Assembly (NCBI GenBank): GCA_027326105.1 | Contig: DAHWFB010000081.1 | Span: 1-62,392, forward strand | Origin: Acetobacteraceae bacterium | GTDB lineage: Bacteria; Pseudomonadota; Alphaproteobacteria; Acetobacterales; Acetobacteraceae | Direction of reading: 5' to 3' | Length of the DNA stretch: 62,392 nucleotides | In this document: positions 18,956 to 33,224 of the stretch, one piece after another | How positions within the stretch are numbered: the stretch's first letter is position 1 | How the letters are laid out: each line of letters begins with the position of its first letter | Program-made: the position numbers and the translations under genes | Notes under the pieces: generated by a model | The model's database searches: none | Seen by the model: only the letters and a program-made list of their open reading frames with translations | Told to the model about the DNA's origin: nothing

Positions 18956-21448
18956 ATGAGCGCGCCCGCCGCCGTCCGCACCGACCCCCCGCCGCTGCCC
19001 AGCCTGCCGGAAATCGTTGACGCCGGCGCCTGGCGGGAGGCGATCCACGCCAAGCTCACCTACGAGGTGGGCAAGAGCCTGGTCACCGCATCCGACCGTG
19101 ACTGGTTCATCGCCACCGCGCTCGCGGTGCGTGACCGCATCGTCGAGCGCTGGATCGCATCGACGCGCGACACCTATCGCGAAAGCCGCAAGCGGGTCTA
19201 TTACCTCTCGCTCGAGTTCCTCATCGGGCGGCTGCTGATGGACGCGCTCGGCAACCTCGGGCTGACCGAGATCACCCGCACCGCGCTGGCCGAGCTAGGG
19301 GTCGATCTCGAGAGGCTGCGCAATGTCGAGCCTGACGCGGCGCTCGGCAACGGCGGTCTCGGACGGCTCGCCGCCTGTTTCATGGAAAGCATGGCGACCC
19401 TGGGTATCTCGGCCTACGGCTACGGCATCCGCTACGAGAACGGGCTGTTCTACCAGGCCATCAAGGACGGCTGGCAGCGCGAATATCCCGAGGAGTGGCT
19501 GGCCTTCGGCAACCCGTGGGAATTCGCCCGGCCGGAAGTCAAATACGACATCGGCACCGGCGGCCATGTCGAGGCCCTCCCCAACGACGATGGCACCGAC
19601 CGGCTGGTGTGGCATCCGGCGGAAACGGTGGAGGCGGTCGCGTTCGACACCCCGGTGGTGGGCTGGCGGGGCGATCATGTGAACACCTTGCGCCTGTGGT
19701 CGGCACGCGCACCCGACCCGCTCAGCCTCGAGGCATTCAACCGCGGCGACTATGTCGGTGCGCTCGGCGACTCCGTCCGGGCGCAGTCGATCTCGAGGAT
19801 CCTCTATCCCAGCGACGCGACGCCGGCGGGCCAGGAACTGCGGCTGCGCCAGGAGTATTTCTTCGCCTCCGCTTCGCTGCAGGACCTCATCCGCCGCCAT
19901 ATCCGCCAATACGCGGACATCCGGCTCCTGCCCGAGAAGGTCGCGATCCAGCTCAACGACACCCACCCCGCGATCGCGGTCGCGGAACTGATGCGCATCC
20001 TGCTCGACGTCCATGGGATCGAGTGGCAGGAAGCCTGGAAGATCACCAACGCCACCCTCTCCTACACCAACCACACCCTGCTGCCCGAAGCGCTCGAGAC
20101 CTGGCCGGTACCGCTGATGGAACGGCTGCTGCCGCGCCACATGCAGATCATCTACATGATCAACTCGGTGCATCTCGACGCGCTGCGCAAGCGCGAACTT
20201 GGAGTGCCGCTCTCGGGCCTTTCGATCATCGATGAGAGCAACGGGCGCCGGGTCCGCATGGGCCATCTCGCCTTCATCGGCTCGCACCATGTCAACGGCG
20301 TCTCGGCGCTGCACACCGAGCTGATGCGCAAGACGGTGTTCCATGATCTCAACGCCATCTATCCACGGCGTATCGTCAACAAGACCAACGGTATCACCTT
20401 CCGCCGCTGGCTTTTCGAAGCCAACCCCGCGCTCACCTCCCTGCTCGTCGAGGCGCTCGGATCCAGGGTGCTCGATGACGCGCGCGTGCTCGAACAACTC
20501 GTCCCGCTCGCCGAGGATGCCGGATTCCGCGCGAAGTTCGCCGCCGCACGGCGGGCCAACAAGGTGCGCCTGTCCAATCTCATCGGCGAACGCCTGCATA
20601 TCCGCGTCGATCCGGATGCGTTGTTCGACGTGCAGATCAAACGCATCCATGAATACAAGCGCCAGCTTCTGAACATCCTCCAGACCATCGCCCTCTACGA
20701 GGCGATGCGCGCGCAGCCGATGCAGGAGTGGGTGCCGCGGGTGAAGATCTTCTCGGGGAAGGCGGCGGCGAGCTACCAGCAGGCCAAGCTGATCATCAAG
20801 CTCGCCAACGACGTTGCGCGCATCGTCAACAGCGACCCCGCGGTCCACGGGCTGCTCAAGGTCGTGTTTCTGCCCAACTACAACGTGAGCCTCGCCGAGG
20901 CGATCATTCCCGCGGCCGATCTCTCGGAACAGATTTCCACCGCGGGAATGGAGGCCTCGGGAACCGGCAACATGAAGCTCGCCCTCAACGGCGCGCTCAC
21001 CATCGGCACCCTCGACGGCGCCAACGTCGAGATCCGCGAGCGGGTGGGTGCGGACAATATCTTCATCTTCGGCCTCGCCGCCGAGGAGGTGGAAGCGCGC
21101 CGGCGCAAGGGGATCGACGCACGCGAGGCGATCGCTGCATCACCGCACCTGCACGAGGTGCTCGATGCCCTCGAATCCGGGGTCTTTTCTCCCGGCGAGC
21201 CGGACCGCTTCCGCGCACTGACCGAGGCGCTGACCTATCACGACTACTTCATGGTCACCGCGGATTTCGAATCCTATCGCAACAGCCAGCGTTCGGTCGC
21301 GGCAATGTGGCGGGAACCGCCGTTCTGGTGGCGCTCGGCGGTACTCAACACGGCCAATGTCGGCTGGTTCTCGTCCGATCGCGCCATCGGCGAATACGCC
21401 GAGGAAATCTGGAACACGCCGACCGCGACCGCCGGCCACCCGTCATGA
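18956..21448 (+). CDS. glgP: Glycogen/starch/alpha-glucan phosphorylase
   Basis: 830-aa PLP enzyme that releases glucose 1-phosphate from glycogen ends. Full-length GT35 fold: [17 protein letters not shown] near the N terminus and the pyridoxal lysine in [11 protein letters not shown] (K674). First gene of the glycogen operon; a 74-bp gap after hpf leaves room for a promoter, but I see no clear element. The start follows GAGGAT. The stop overlaps glgB by 4 nt (ATGA). Confidence 0.97.
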   Translation: MSAPAAVRTDPPPLPSLPEIVDAGAWREAIHAKLTYEVGKSLVTASDRDWFIATALAVRDRIVERWIASTRDTYRESRKRVYYLSLEFLIGRLLMDALGNLGLTEITRTALAELGVDLERLRNVEPDAALGNGGLGRLAACFMESMATLGISAYGYGIRYENGLFYQAIKDGWQREYPEEWLAFGNPWEFARPEVKYDIGTGGHVEALPNDDGTDRLVWHPAETVEAVAFDTPVVGWRGDHVNTLRLWSARAPDPLSLEAFNRGDYVGALGDSVRAQSISRILYPSDATPAGQELRLRQEYFFASASLQDLIRRHIRQYADIRLLPEKVAIQLNDTHPAIAVAELMRILLDVHGIEWQEAWKITNATLSYTNHTLLPEALETWPVPLMERLLPRHMQIIYMINSVHLDALRKRELGVPLSGLSIIDESNGRRVRMGHLAFIGSHHVNGVSALHTELMRKTVFHDLNAIYPRRIVNKTNGITFRRWLFEANPALTSLLVEALGSRVLDDARVLEQLVPLAEDAGFRAKFAAARRANKVRLSNLIGERLHIRVDPDALFDVQIKRIHEYKRQLLNILQTIALYEAMRAQPMQEWVPRVKIFSGKAAASYQQAKLIIKLANDVARIVNSDPAVHGLLKVVFLPNYNVSLAEAIIPAADLSEQISTAGMEASGTGNMKLALNGALTIGTLDGANVEIRERVGADNIFIFGLAAEEVEARRRKGIDAREAIAASPHLHEVLDALESGVFSPGEPDRFRALTEALTYHDYFMVTADFESYRNSQRSVAAMWREPPFWWRSAVLNTANVGWFSSDRAIGEYAEEIWNTPTATAGHPS

Positions 21449-23646
21449 GCGCCGCGGGGCCGGAATGGCGCGCTTCGGAAGAGGAGATCGCCCGTCTCGT
21501 CGGCGCGCGCCATGGTGATCCCTTCGGGCTGCTCGGTCTGCACGAGGCCGCGGGCGGCATGGCGCTGCGGGCATTCGTTCCCGGCGCGCTCCGGCTCGAG
21601 GCGCGGCCGCTGGCGGGCAAGGCCATCCCGCTCGAGCGGCGAGGGGACGAGGGCTTCTTCGAGGCATTCCTCTCCGGGGTCACGGAGCGTTTCCGCTACC
21701 GCCTGCACGCGGCCAACGCCGGTGGCGACTGGGAATTCGACGACCCCTACGGCTTCGGCCCGGTCCTCGGCCCGCTCGACGATCATCTCATGGCCGAGGG
21801 CACCCACCGGCGGCTGTTCGAACGGCTCGGTGCGCACGCGATGCGCCACGAGGGGACCGGCGGCGTCCATTTCGCGCTTTGGGCGCCGAATGCTGAACGC
21901 GTCTCCGTCGTCGGCGACTTCAACCGCTGGGACGGGCGCACGCACCAGATGCGCCGCCGCGTGGACAGCGGCATCTGGGAACTCTTCGCTCCCGGCGTCG
22001 GTGAAGGCACCAACTACAAATACGAGATCGTGGGTGCAGACGGGACCCTTTTGCCGCTGAAGGCGGACCCTTTCGGCTTCGGTGCCGAGTTGCGCCCCTC
22101 TACCGCCTCCGTCGTCACCGGCACCGACGATTTTTCCTGGACCGACGCAGCCTATCTCGAAACCCGTGCGCAGGGAGAGGCACGGCGGGCACCGCTTTCC
22201 ATCTATGAGGTTCATCTCGGCTCCTGGCGGCGCCACGACGACGGCGGATTCCAGACCTACGACGAACTCGCCGAGCAGCTCATTCCCTATGTCGTCGATC
22301 TCGGCTTCAGCGCGATCGAGCTGCTGCCGGTGTCGGAGCATCCGCTGGACATCTCCTGGGGCTACCAGCCGATCGGACTGTTCGCGCCGACGAGGCGTTT
22401 CGGCGACCCGCGCGGCTTCGCTCGTTTCGTCGATCGTGCGCACGCTGCCGGCATCGCGGTCATTCTCGACTGGGTACCAGCACATTTCCCCACCGACCCG
22501 CACGGGCTCTCGCACTTCGACGGCACCGCGCTCTACGAGCATCGCGACCCCCGCCAGGGCTTCCACCCCGACTGGAACACCGCGATCTACAATTTCGGGC
22601 GCCGGGAGGTAGTGAACTACCTTACTGCCAACGCGCTCTATTGGCTCGAGCGGTTCCATATCGACGGGCTGCGCGTCGACGCCGTCGCCTCGATGCTCTA
22701 TCTCGACTATTCGCGCCGCTCGGGCGAATGGATCCCCAACCCGGACGGCTCCAACGACAATCGCGAGGCCGCGGCGTTCCTGCGCCATGTCAACCGCCTG
22801 GCCTATGGCGAGCATCCTGGCATCGTCACCATCGCCGAGGAATCGACCGCCTGGTCGGGCGTTTCCCGGCCGGTTCACGAAGGCGGGCTCGGATTCGGTT
22901 TCAAATGGAACATGGGCTGGATGCACGACACGCTGGACTATTTCTCGCATGAGCCGGTGCACCGGCGATGGCACCATGGCGAGCTGAGTTTCAGCCTGGT
23001 CTATGCCTTCTCCGAAAATTTCATCCTGCCGCTCTCCCATGACGAGGTGGTGCACGGCAAGGGCTCGCTGCTCGCCCGCATGCCCGGCGACGGCTGGCAG
23101 AAGTTCGCCAACCTGCGCGCGCTCTACGGCTTCATGTGGGGCCATCCCGGCAAGAAGCTCCTGTTCATGGGCCAGGAATTCGCGCAGGGTGAAGAGTGGA
23201 ACTGCAACCGTGGGCTCGAATGGCACTTGGTGGGGCGCGACCAGCACCGTGGCGTGCAGGCATTGGTCCGCGACCTCAACCTGCTCTATCGCGAGCAGCC
23301 GGCGCTGCACGCGCGCGACTGCGAGGGCGAGGGATTCCGCTGGATCGTCATCGATGACGCGGACCAGTCGGTGTTCGCCTGGCTGCGGGATGGCGGCGAC
23401 GGGCGGCCGATCGCCGTGGTCTGCAACCTGACGCCGGTGCCTCGCCTCCAGTATCGCGTCGGCCTGCCCTTCGTGGGGCGCTGGCGGGAGGTCATCAATA
23501 CTGACGCGGCCATCTACGGGGGCAGCGGCATGGGCAATTTCGGCGCCGTCCAGGCCGAAGCCGCGCCTTCGCACGGCTTCCCCGCCTCGGCGACGTTGAC
23601 GCTGCCCCCGCTTGCCGCGATTTTCCTGCACTACATCCCGGAGTAG
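21445..23646 (+). CDS. glgB: 1,4-alpha-glucan branching enzyme
   Basis: 733-aa GH13 enzyme that makes alpha-1,6 branches. An N1 domain and a CBM48 domain ([22 protein letters not shown]) precede the TIM barrel. The catalytic triad is D412 ([10 protein letters not shown]), E465 (IAEESTAW) and D533 (LSHDEVVHG). Length matches the long two-N-domain branching enzymes. The ATG overlaps the glgP stop (ATGA); the frame stays open upstream inside glgP only by GC bias. Confidence 0.97.
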   Translation: MSAAGPEWRASEEEIARLVGARHGDPFGLLGLHEAAGGMALRAFVPGALRLEARPLAGKAIPLERRGDEGFFEAFLSGVTERFRYRLHAANAGGDWEFDDPYGFGPVLGPLDDHLMAEGTHRRLFERLGAHAMRHEGTGGVHFALWAPNAERVSVVGDFNRWDGRTHQMRRRVDSGIWELFAPGVGEGTNYKYEIVGADGTLLPLKADPFGFGAELRPSTASVVTGTDDFSWTDAAYLETRAQGEARRAPLSIYEVHLGSWRRHDDGGFQTYDELAEQLIPYVVDLGFSAIELLPVSEHPLDISWGYQPIGLFAPTRRFGDPRGFARFVDRAHAAGIAVILDWVPAHFPTDPHGLSHFDGTALYEHRDPRQGFHPDWNTAIYNFGRREVVNYLTANALYWLERFHIDGLRVDAVASMLYLDYSRRSGEWIPNPDGSNDNREAAAFLRHVNRLAYGEHPGIVTIAEESTAWSGVSRPVHEGGLGFGFKWNMGWMHDTLDYFSHEPVHRRWHHGELSFSLVYAFSENFILPLSHDEVVHGKGSLLARMPGDGWQKFANLRALYGFMWGHPGKKLLFMGQEFAQGEEWNCNRGLEWHLVGRDQHRGVQALVRDLNLLYREQPALHARDCEGEGFRWIVIDDADQSVFAWLRDGGDGRPIAVVCNLTPVPRLQYRVGLPFVGRWREVINTDAAIYGGSGMGNFGAVQAEAAPSHGFPASATLTLPPLAAIFLHYIPE

Positions 23647-23694
23647 CCTGAAGCCGGCGCGAGATCCGGCACCAACGCCAAGGAGGAAACCGAG

Positions 23695-24959
23695 ATGATG
23701 GCGAAGGCAACGATGAACGCCCCCCTGGCGCGCCAGGCCATGGCCTATGTCCTCGCCGGTGGGCGCGGGTCGCGGCTGATGGAACTCACCGACAAGCGGG
23801 CCAAGCCCGCGGTCTATTTCGGCGGCAAGTCGCGGATCATCGATTTCGCGCTTTCCAACGCGCTCAACTCGGGAATCCGGCGCATCGGGGTCGCGACACA
23901 ATACAAGGCGCACAGCCTGATCCGCCACCTCCAGCGGGGCTGGAACTTCTTCCGCCCCGAGCGCAACGAGAGCTTCGACATATTGCCGGCGAGCCAGCGC
24001 GTGTCGGAGGAGAAATGGTATCTCGGCACGGCCGATGCGGTCTATCAGAACATCGACATCATCGAGAGCTACGACCCCAAATACATGGTGCTGCTGGCCG
24101 GCGACCACATCTACAAGATGGACTACGAGGGCATGCTGCAGCAGCATGTCGAGCAGGGCGCCGATGTAACGGTGGGCTGCCTCGAAGTGCCGGTGGCGGA
24201 GGCCAGGGGCTTCGGCGTGATGCACATCGACGAGAAGGACCGCATCCTCTCCTTCCTCGAAAAGCCCGCCGATCCTCCCGAGATGCCGGGCAGACCCGGC
24301 GTGGCACTGGCCAGCATGGGGATCTATGTCTTCGAGACCGCCTTCCTGATCGAGGAGCTGAAGCGCGATGCCGCCGATCCGCGATCGAGCCGCGACTTCG
24401 GCAAGGACATCATCCCCTACATCGTCACCCACGGCAAAGCGGTCGCGCATCATTTCTCGCGCTCCTGCGTGCGCTCGACCGGCGAGGCGATCCCCTATTG
24501 GCGGGATGTCGGCACGGTAGATGCCTATTGGGACGCCAACATCGATCTCACCGACGTCATCCCCGATCTCGACCTCTACGACCGCGACTGGCCGATCTGG
24601 ACCTATGGCGAAATTACCCCGCCGGCGAAGTTCGTCCATGACGTCGAGGGCAGACGCGGCGAGGCGATCACCTCGCTGGTCTCAGGCGGCTGCATCGTCT
24701 CCGGCTCCACGCTGCGCCGCTCGCTGCTGTTCACCGGCGTGCGCATCAACTCCTATTCGATGATCGAGAACGCGGTGATCCTGCCCTATGTCGAGGTGTC
24801 GCGCGGGGTACGACTCAAGGATGTCGTCATCGACCGCGGCGTTCGTCTGCCCGAAGGGCTAGTGGTGGGCGAGGACCCGGAACTCGATGCGCGGCGCTTC
24901 CGCCGCACCGCGCGGGGCATCTGCCTGATCACCGCGCCGATGATCGCGAGGCTCGAGGA

Positions 24960-24963
<4 letters not shown>
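23695..24963 (+). CDS. glgC: Glucose-1-phosphate adenylyltransferase
   Basis: 422-aa ADP-glucose pyrophosphorylase, the regulated step of glycogen synthesis. The nucleotidyltransferase motif [20 protein letters not shown] and [11 protein letters not shown] are present, with a left-handed beta-helix domain at the C terminus ([22 protein letters not shown]). AGGAGGAAA lies just upstream of tandem ATG codons (23695, 23698); either may serve. The stop overlaps glgA (ATGA). Confidence 0.97.
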
Positions 24964-28072
<3,109 letters not shown>

Positions 28073-28097
28073 CCGCCCCGACCCGGCCTGGGAGAGC

Positions 28098-31000
28098 ATG
28101 GGCCTGATTTCCCCGGGCGCGCCCGAGCCGCCCGGAGTCACGCCCGACGCGCTCGGCGCCAATGTCGCGGTCGCCTCCGCCCATGCGGAGGCGGTGGCGC
28201 TCTGTCTCTTCGACGAGCACGGCACCCGCGAGGTGGCGCGCCATCTGCTCCCCGAGCGCACGGGTGACGTCTTCCACGGCCATGTCGCCGGCCTCGCCCC
28301 CGGCCAGCGCTACGGGTTGCGCGCGTACGGCCCCTTCGCCCCGGCCGCCGGCCACCGCTTCAATCCGGCCAAGCTGCTGGTCGATCCCTTCGCCCGCGCG
28401 CTCGACCGGCCCTTCACCTGGCATCCCGGCCTCGCCGGCGCGCGGGCGGACGATCCGGGCGCACCCGAGACCACCGACAGCGCGGCCTTGGTCCCCAAGG
28501 CCATCCTCACCGCCCCCGCGGCGCCGCAGCATCCCCTCGTTCCGGTGCGGGAGTGGGCGGAGAGCGTGATCTACGAGTTGCACATACGCGGCTTCACCCG
28601 CCGCTACCCGGACGTGCCGGAGGCGCTGCAAGGCACCTTCGCCGGCCTCGCCCACCCCGCCGCGATCGGCCATCTGTGCGCGCTCGGCGTCACCGCGGTC
28701 GAGATCATGCCGTCGGCAGCCTGGATCGACGAGCGCCACCTGGTTCCGCTCGGGCTTGCCAACTACTGGGGCTACAATCCGGTCGCCTTCCTCGCCCCCG
28801 ACCCGCGCCTCGCCCCCGGCGGCTGGGCGGAAATCCGCGCCGCCATCGCGGCGCTGCATGCGGCGGGGATCGAGGTGATCCTCGACGTGGTGCTGAACCA
28901 CTCGGGCGAGGGCGACGCGCTCGGCCCCACGATTTCGCTGCGCGGGCTTGACAACGCCACCTACTATCGGCTCCATCCCGCCGACCCGGCGCGCTATAGC
29001 GATGACGCGGGCTGCGGCAACGTGCTCGCCTGCGACCGGGCGCCGGTGGTGACGCTGGCGATGGCCGCCTTGCGCAGCTGGGCCGCCGCCGGGCTCGACG
29101 GCTTCCGCTTCGATCTCGCGACCACGCTCGCCCGCCGCGCCGACGGGTTCGACGCCAACGCTCCCCTGCTCGCCGCCATCGCCGCCGACCCCGCGCTGGG
29201 CCGGCTGAAACTCATCGCCGAGCCCTGGGATATCGGCCCCGGCGGCTACCAGCTCGGCCGATTTCCGGGACCCTGGGGGGAATGGAACGATCAGGCGCGC
29301 GACCAGTTCCGCCGCTTCTGGCGGGGCGAGCCGGGCGCGCGCGGCGACCTCGCGACCGCGCTCGCGGGCTCGGCTGGCGCGCTCGCCGCACATCGGCGGC
29401 CCTCGCGGGGGATCAATTTCATCACCGCGCACGACGGTCTCACCCTGGCCGACCTGGTCTCCTTCGAACACAAGCACAATGGGGCGAACGGCGAGGACAA
29501 CCGCGACGGCACGGACGCCAACCATTCCTGGAACAACGGGGAGGAGGGGCCGAGCGCCGATCCCGCGATCCACGCCGCGCGCGGGCGCGACCAGCGCGCG
29601 CTGCTGGCCACGCTCTTGGTCGCGCGCGGCACGCCGATGCTGGCGATGGGGGCGGAATTCGGCCACAGCCAGGGCGGCAACAACAACGCCTACGCCCAGG
29701 ACAACGAAACCGCCTGGCTCGACTGGGCGGGCGCGGACCATGGGCTCGCCGCGTTCACCGCCCGCCTCCTCCGCCTGCGCAGCGAGACCCCGGCACTCGC
29801 CGCCGACCGCTTCCTCACCGGCACGCCCGCTCCTGGCGAGGCGCTGGCCGATGTGGTGTGGCGCGAGGCGACGGGCGAGGCGATCACCGGCGACGGCTGG
29901 CGCGCCGAGCGGGCGGTGCTGATCGCCGATTTGTTCACTCCTGCGAGCGCCGTGCGGGCCGCGAGCCGGGCGCTGATCGCCGCCAACGCGGGCCGCGCCG
30001 CCCTCGCCTTCGCTCTGCCCGAGCCACGGCCCGGCCAGAGCTGGCGCCTCCGGCTCGACAGTTCCGCCGCGGACGGTGCAGCGGAAGCGGCGGGCGAAAC
30101 CGTCCTCTCCCTGCCGCCCCGCGCCGTGCTGCTGTTCACCGAAGTCCGCGCCCCCGGCGCCCGCCGCTGCCCCGACGACCCGGCGGCGCTCGCCCGCCTC
30201 GCCGCCGCTGCCGGCATCGCGCCCGACTGGTGGGACGTTGGCGGCACCCGCCACCCGGTCGGCCCGGACACGCAGCGCGCACTGCTCGCCGCCATGGGGC
30301 TTCCCGCCAGCGGGCCGGGCGAGATCGCTGAAAGCCTCGCCTGCCTCGCCGCCGAGCGGGAAGGCCGCGCCCTGCCGCTCGCCCACGCGACGCGGGCCGG
30401 GGTGCCGTTCACGCTGCCCCTCGGGCCGGGTGCCATCGCAGGCGGCGGCTGGGCGGATCTCGTGCTGGTCACCGAGGAGGGCGCGGAAGCGAGCCTCGCG
30501 CAGCACGGCCTCGATCCGCATGGCGCAGGCGGCGCTCTTGCCCGCATGCCGGCGATGCCGCCCGGCCGACACCGGCTCCAGCTCGCCCATCGTCCTGAAG
30601 TCGCCTGCGCCATCACGGCAGCGCCCGCCCGTGGCCATCTGCCGGCGATGCTCGCGGCCGGCGGGCGCCGCTTCGGGCTCGCCACCCATCTCTACACCCT
30701 GCGTCGCGCCGGCGATCAGGGCATCGGCGATTTCACCACCCTCGCCCAATTCTCCCGGCTCGCCGCGGCCGAAGGAGCGGCGCTGATCGGGCTCAACCCG
30801 CTGCACGCGCTCTTCGCCGCCGACCGCGAGCGCGCCAGCCCCTATCACCCCTCCGACCGGCGCTTTCTCGACCCCATCTATCTCGATCTGGCGTCCTTGC
30901 CCGAGGTAGCCGCGAGCCCGGCGGCGCGCGCGCTGCTTGCCGCTCGGGCCGGGGAGATCGCATCGCTCGCCGCCCGCTCCCATATCGACTATCCGGCGGT

Positions 31001-32237
31001 CTGGGCGCTCAAGCGGGCGGTGCTGGAAGCCGCCTTCGCCGCCCTGCCGGACGAGCCGGGAGGCGAGCTCGCCGCCTTCATCGGCGCGGGCGGCGCAGCG
31101 CTGGAGAATTTCGCGCTCTTCGAGGCGCTCGCCGAGCAGCACCCCGGCCTGGCCTGGACCGACTGGCCCGAGCCTCTGCGCAGCCCCGGGCCGGCGGCCG
31201 AGGCCTTCGGCCAGGCGCATCGATGGCGGGTGGAGTTTGCCCGATTTCTGCAATATCTCGCCGACCGCGAGCTCGCCGCGGCGGCATGCCCGCTCGGGCT
31301 CTACCGCGACCTCGCGGTCGGCTGCGCTCCGGACGGGGCGGAGGCCTGGGCCAACCCGAAAACGCTGGCCCGCGGCGTCTCCATCGGCGCGCCGCCCGAT
31401 CCCTTTTCCGCCCAGGGCCAGATCTGGTGCCTGCCGCCGCCGGTGCCGCTCGCTCTCGCCCGTGCCGGCTACGCCCCCTTCGCCGCCCTGCTCGCGGCCA
31501 ACATGCGCCACGCCGTCGCCCTGCGCATCGACCATGCCATGGGCCTCACCCGCCTCTTCTGGGTGCCCGAGGGGGCCGGCGCCACCGAGGGCGCGTATGT
31601 CGCCTACGATCTCGAGGCGATGCTGGCCGAAATCACCCTGGCCAGCGCGCGCGCCGGCTGCCTCGTCGTCGGCGAGGATCTCGGCACCGTGCCCGAGGGC
31701 TTTCGCGAGCGCCTGACCGAAGCGGGGCTGTTCGGCACCCGCGTGCTTTGGTTCGAACGCGACGGGCCTCGCTTCCGGCCGCCCGCGTCGTACCCGGCGG
31801 CCGCGGTCGCTTGCGTCTCCACCCATGATCTCCCCCCGCTCGCCGGCTGGTGGGCCGGCACCGACCTTGAGGAGCGCGCAGCCCTTGGCCAACTCGCCCA
31901 CCCGGCGGCGGAAACCGCGGCACGCGCGGCGGAGCGGGCGGCACTGCTCGCCGCACTCGACGACGCCGGCGAGATCGTGGCCGAGCCGGTGGACGCTGCC
32001 GCGCTCGCCGGCCCGGTCCATGGCTTCGTCGCCGCTGCCCCGGCGGCGCTGGCGCTGGCCCAGGCTGACGATTTGTGCGGCGAGACCGAGCCGCTCAACC
32101 TCCCTGGTACCGACCGCGAACGCCCCAACTGGCGCCGCCGCCTCGCACTCGATACCACCGCAATGATCCGCGGCCGGCTCGGCCAAGCCATCCTGGCCGC
32201 ACTCCGCCGCGCACGGCCCGACCCGCATATCGACTGA
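28098..32237 (+). CDS. Fusion of glycogen debranching enzyme GlgX and 4-alpha-glucanotransferase MalQ
   Basis: One 1379-aa reading frame holds two complete enzymes. Residues 1 to about 690 are GlgX: a CBM48-like N domain and a GH13 barrel with triad D339 (GFRFDLA), E375 (IAEPWD) and D446 (TAHDGLTL). From about 695 to the end is a GH77 amylomaltase with catalytic D1145 (RIDHAMGL), E1193 (GEDLGTVP) and D1244 (STHDLPPL). Both active sites look intact, so limit dextrins could be debranched and the maltooligosaccharides recycled by one protein. No internal stop or frameshift interrupts the join. Last gene of the glycogen operon; an A/T-rich spacer with hairpins follows. Confidence 0.93.
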   Translation: MGLISPGAPEPPGVTPDALGANVAVASAHAEAVALCLFDEHGTREVARHLLPERTGDVFHGHVAGLAPGQRYGLRAYGPFAPAAGHRFNPAKLLVDPFARALDRPFTWHPGLAGARADDPGAPETTDSAALVPKAILTAPAAPQHPLVPVREWAESVIYELHIRGFTRRYPDVPEALQGTFAGLAHPAAIGHLCALGVTAVEIMPSAAWIDERHLVPLGLANYWGYNPVAFLAPDPRLAPGGWAEIRAAIAALHAAGIEVILDVVLNHSGEGDALGPTISLRGLDNATYYRLHPADPARYSDDAGCGNVLACDRAPVVTLAMAALRSWAAAGLDGFRFDLATTLARRADGFDANAPLLAAIAADPALGRLKLIAEPWDIGPGGYQLGRFPGPWGEWNDQARDQFRRFWRGEPGARGDLATALAGSAGALAAHRRPSRGINFITAHDGLTLADLVSFEHKHNGANGEDNRDGTDANHSWNNGEEGPSADPAIHAARGRDQRALLATLLVARGTPMLAMGAEFGHSQGGNNNAYAQDNETAWLDWAGADHGLAAFTARLLRLRSETPALAADRFLTGTPAPGEALADVVWREATGEAITGDGWRAERAVLIADLFTPASAVRAASRALIAANAGRAALAFALPEPRPGQSWRLRLDSSAADGAAEAAGETVLSLPPRAVLLFTEVRAPGARRCPDDPAALARLAAAAGIAPDWWDVGGTRHPVGPDTQRALLAAMGLPASGPGEIAESLACLAAEREGRALPLAHATRAGVPFTLPLGPGAIAGGGWADLVLVTEEGAEASLAQHGLDPHGAGGALARMPAMPPGRHRLQLAHRPEVACAITAAPARGHLPAMLAAGGRRFGLATHLYTLRRAGDQGIGDFTTLAQFSRLAAAEGAALIGLNPLHALFAADRERASPYHPSDRRFLDPIYLDLASLPEVAASPAARALLAARAGEIASLAARSHIDYPAVWALKRAVLEAAFAALPDEPGGELAAFIGAGGAALENFALFEALAEQHPGLAWTDWPEPLRSPGPAAEAFGQAHRWRVEFARFLQYLADRELAAAACPLGLYRDLAVGCAPDGAEAWANPKTLARGVSIGAPPDPFSAQGQIWCLPPPVPLALARAGYAPFAALLAANMRHAVALRIDHAMGLTRLFWVPEGAGATEGAYVAYDLEAMLAEITLASARAGCLVVGEDLGTVPEGFRERLTEAGLFGTRVLWFERDGPRFRPPASYPAAAVACVSTHDLPPLAGWWAGTDLEERAALGQLAHPAAETAARAAERAALLAALDDAGEIVAEPVDAAALAGPVHGFVAAAPAALALAQADDLCGETEPLNLPGTDRERPNWRRRLALDTTAMIRGRLGQAILAALRRARPDPHID

Positions 32238-32242
32238 AATGA

Positions 32243-32308
32243 GGAAGTTTTTTGCTTCTTTTTTTCAAAAAAGAAGTTTTTCTTGAAAGAAAGAACCAAA
32301 GAACTTCT
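32243..32308 (+). terminator. A/T-rich hairpin spacer after the glycogen operon, probable terminator and dispersed repeat
   Basis: This spacer contrasts sharply with its GC-rich surroundings. A T-tract/A-tract hairpin at 32255-32276 pairs CTTCTTTTTT with AAAAAAGAAG around a tiny loop and is followed by a T run. Wider arms AGAAGTT (32272-32278) and AACTTCT (32302-32308) could form an alternative stem. It begins 6 nt after the GlgX-MalQ stop, so a bidirectional rho-independent terminator fits. Elements of this look recur between genes in Acetobacteraceae genomes, by my recollection; the copy number here is unknown. Confidence 0.6.
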
Positions 32309-32350
32309 GTCATTTTAAGATCCGGATCGACGCGGCGCGGGCGTCCGCGG

Positions 32351-32388
32351 TTGATCGATTCCATATTTCTGCTATGATGGAAATATGG
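32351..32388 (+). promoter_or_regulatory. arsRC promoter and ArsR operator
   Basis: TTGATC (32351-32356), a 16-nt spacer and TATGAT (32373-32378) form a good sigma-70 promoter. A perfect 9-bp inverted repeat CCATATTTC (32361-32369) / GAAATATGG (32380-32388) flanks the -10 and its right arm covers the start codon. A bound repressor would block RNA polymerase, so autoregulation by the ArsR half is expected. The predicted transcription start falls on or beside the ATG at 32385, so the mRNA is probably leaderless. Confidence 0.7.
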
Positions 32389-33224
32389 AAAAGTTAGCGG
32401 TTCTCGATGCCCTCGCCGGACTCGCCCAGGAAACCAGGCTCGACATCTACCGCCTCCTGGTGCCCGCCGGCGCGGCCGGCCTCGCCGCCGGGCGGATCGC
32501 CCAGGCGCTCGGCCTGCCGGCGGCGACGCTTTCCTTCCATCTCGCCCATCTCCGCCAGGCCGGTCTCGTAGGTCTCCGCCGCGAGGGGCGCTCGCTGATC
32601 TACGCCGCCGACTATGCCGCCATGAACGGGCTGATCGCCTTCCTGGCCGAGAATTGTTGTGGCCGGCCAGCCTGCGCCCCGGCCTGCGACCCCCTCCCCG
32701 CCTCGGAGAGCCGCATGCGCACTCCCTACAACGTGTTGTTCCTCTGCACCGGCAATTCGGCGCGCAGCATCCTCGCCGAAAGCCTGCTCAACCATCTGGG
32801 CGGCGGCCGTTTCCGCGCCTTCTCCGCGGGCTCCTTTCCCAGCGGCGCGGTGCGGCCCGAGGCGTTGGCGTTGTTGCGCGAGCAGGGGCTGCCGACCGAG
32901 GGCCTGCGCTCCAAATCCTGGAACGAATTCGCCGCGCCCGGCGCACCGGAGATGGATTTCGTCTTTACCGTCTGTGACCAGGCCGCGGGTGAGACGTGCC
33001 CGCTCTGGCCGGGCCATCCCGTCACCGCCCACTGGGGGATCCCCGACCCGGCGGGGGCCACCGGCTCGCAAGCCGTGGTCATGCTGGGCTTCCGCGCCGC
33101 CGCACGCGCGCTGGAGACCCGCATTCGTCTCTTTCTCGCTCTGCCGGTCGAAACGCTCGACCCGCTCGCGCTCCGCCGGGAGACTGCGCGCATCGGGCAA
33201 TCGCGCGTCGGAGAACAGGCGTGA
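32385..33224 (+). CDS. ArsR repressor - arsenate reductase (ArsC, LMW-phosphatase type) fusion
   Basis: 279-aa bifunctional protein. Residues 1-90 are a winged-helix ArsR domain. A cysteine cluster (C91, C92, C97, C101) follows and resembles the C-terminal As(III) site of Acidithiobacillus-type ArsR. From residue 112 a thioredoxin-coupled arsenate reductase follows: P-loop CTGNSAR (C121-R127) and the redox pair C197/C205. It would sense arsenite, repress its own operon and reduce As(V) to As(III). No in-frame start lies upstream of 32385, and no proper ribosome-binding site fits before it, consistent with leaderless translation. The stop overlaps acr3 (GTGA). Confidence 0.92.
   Translation: MEKLAVLDALAGLAQETRLDIYRLLVPAGAAGLAAGRIAQALGLPAATLSFHLAHLRQAGLVGLRREGRSLIYAADYAAMNGLIAFLAENCCGRPACAPACDPLPASESRMRTPYNVLFLCTGNSARSILAESLLNHLGGGRFRAFSAGSFPSGAVRPEALALLREQGLPTEGLRSKSWNEFAAPGAPEMDFVFTVCDQAAGETCPLWPGHPVTAHWGIPDPAGATGSQAVVMLGFRAAARALETRIRLFLALPVETLDPLALRRETARIGQSRVGEQA

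Noticed and set aside
21274-24639. 1121-residue minus-strand frame over glgB and glgC
   Set aside because: Antisense shadow of two well-conserved genes.
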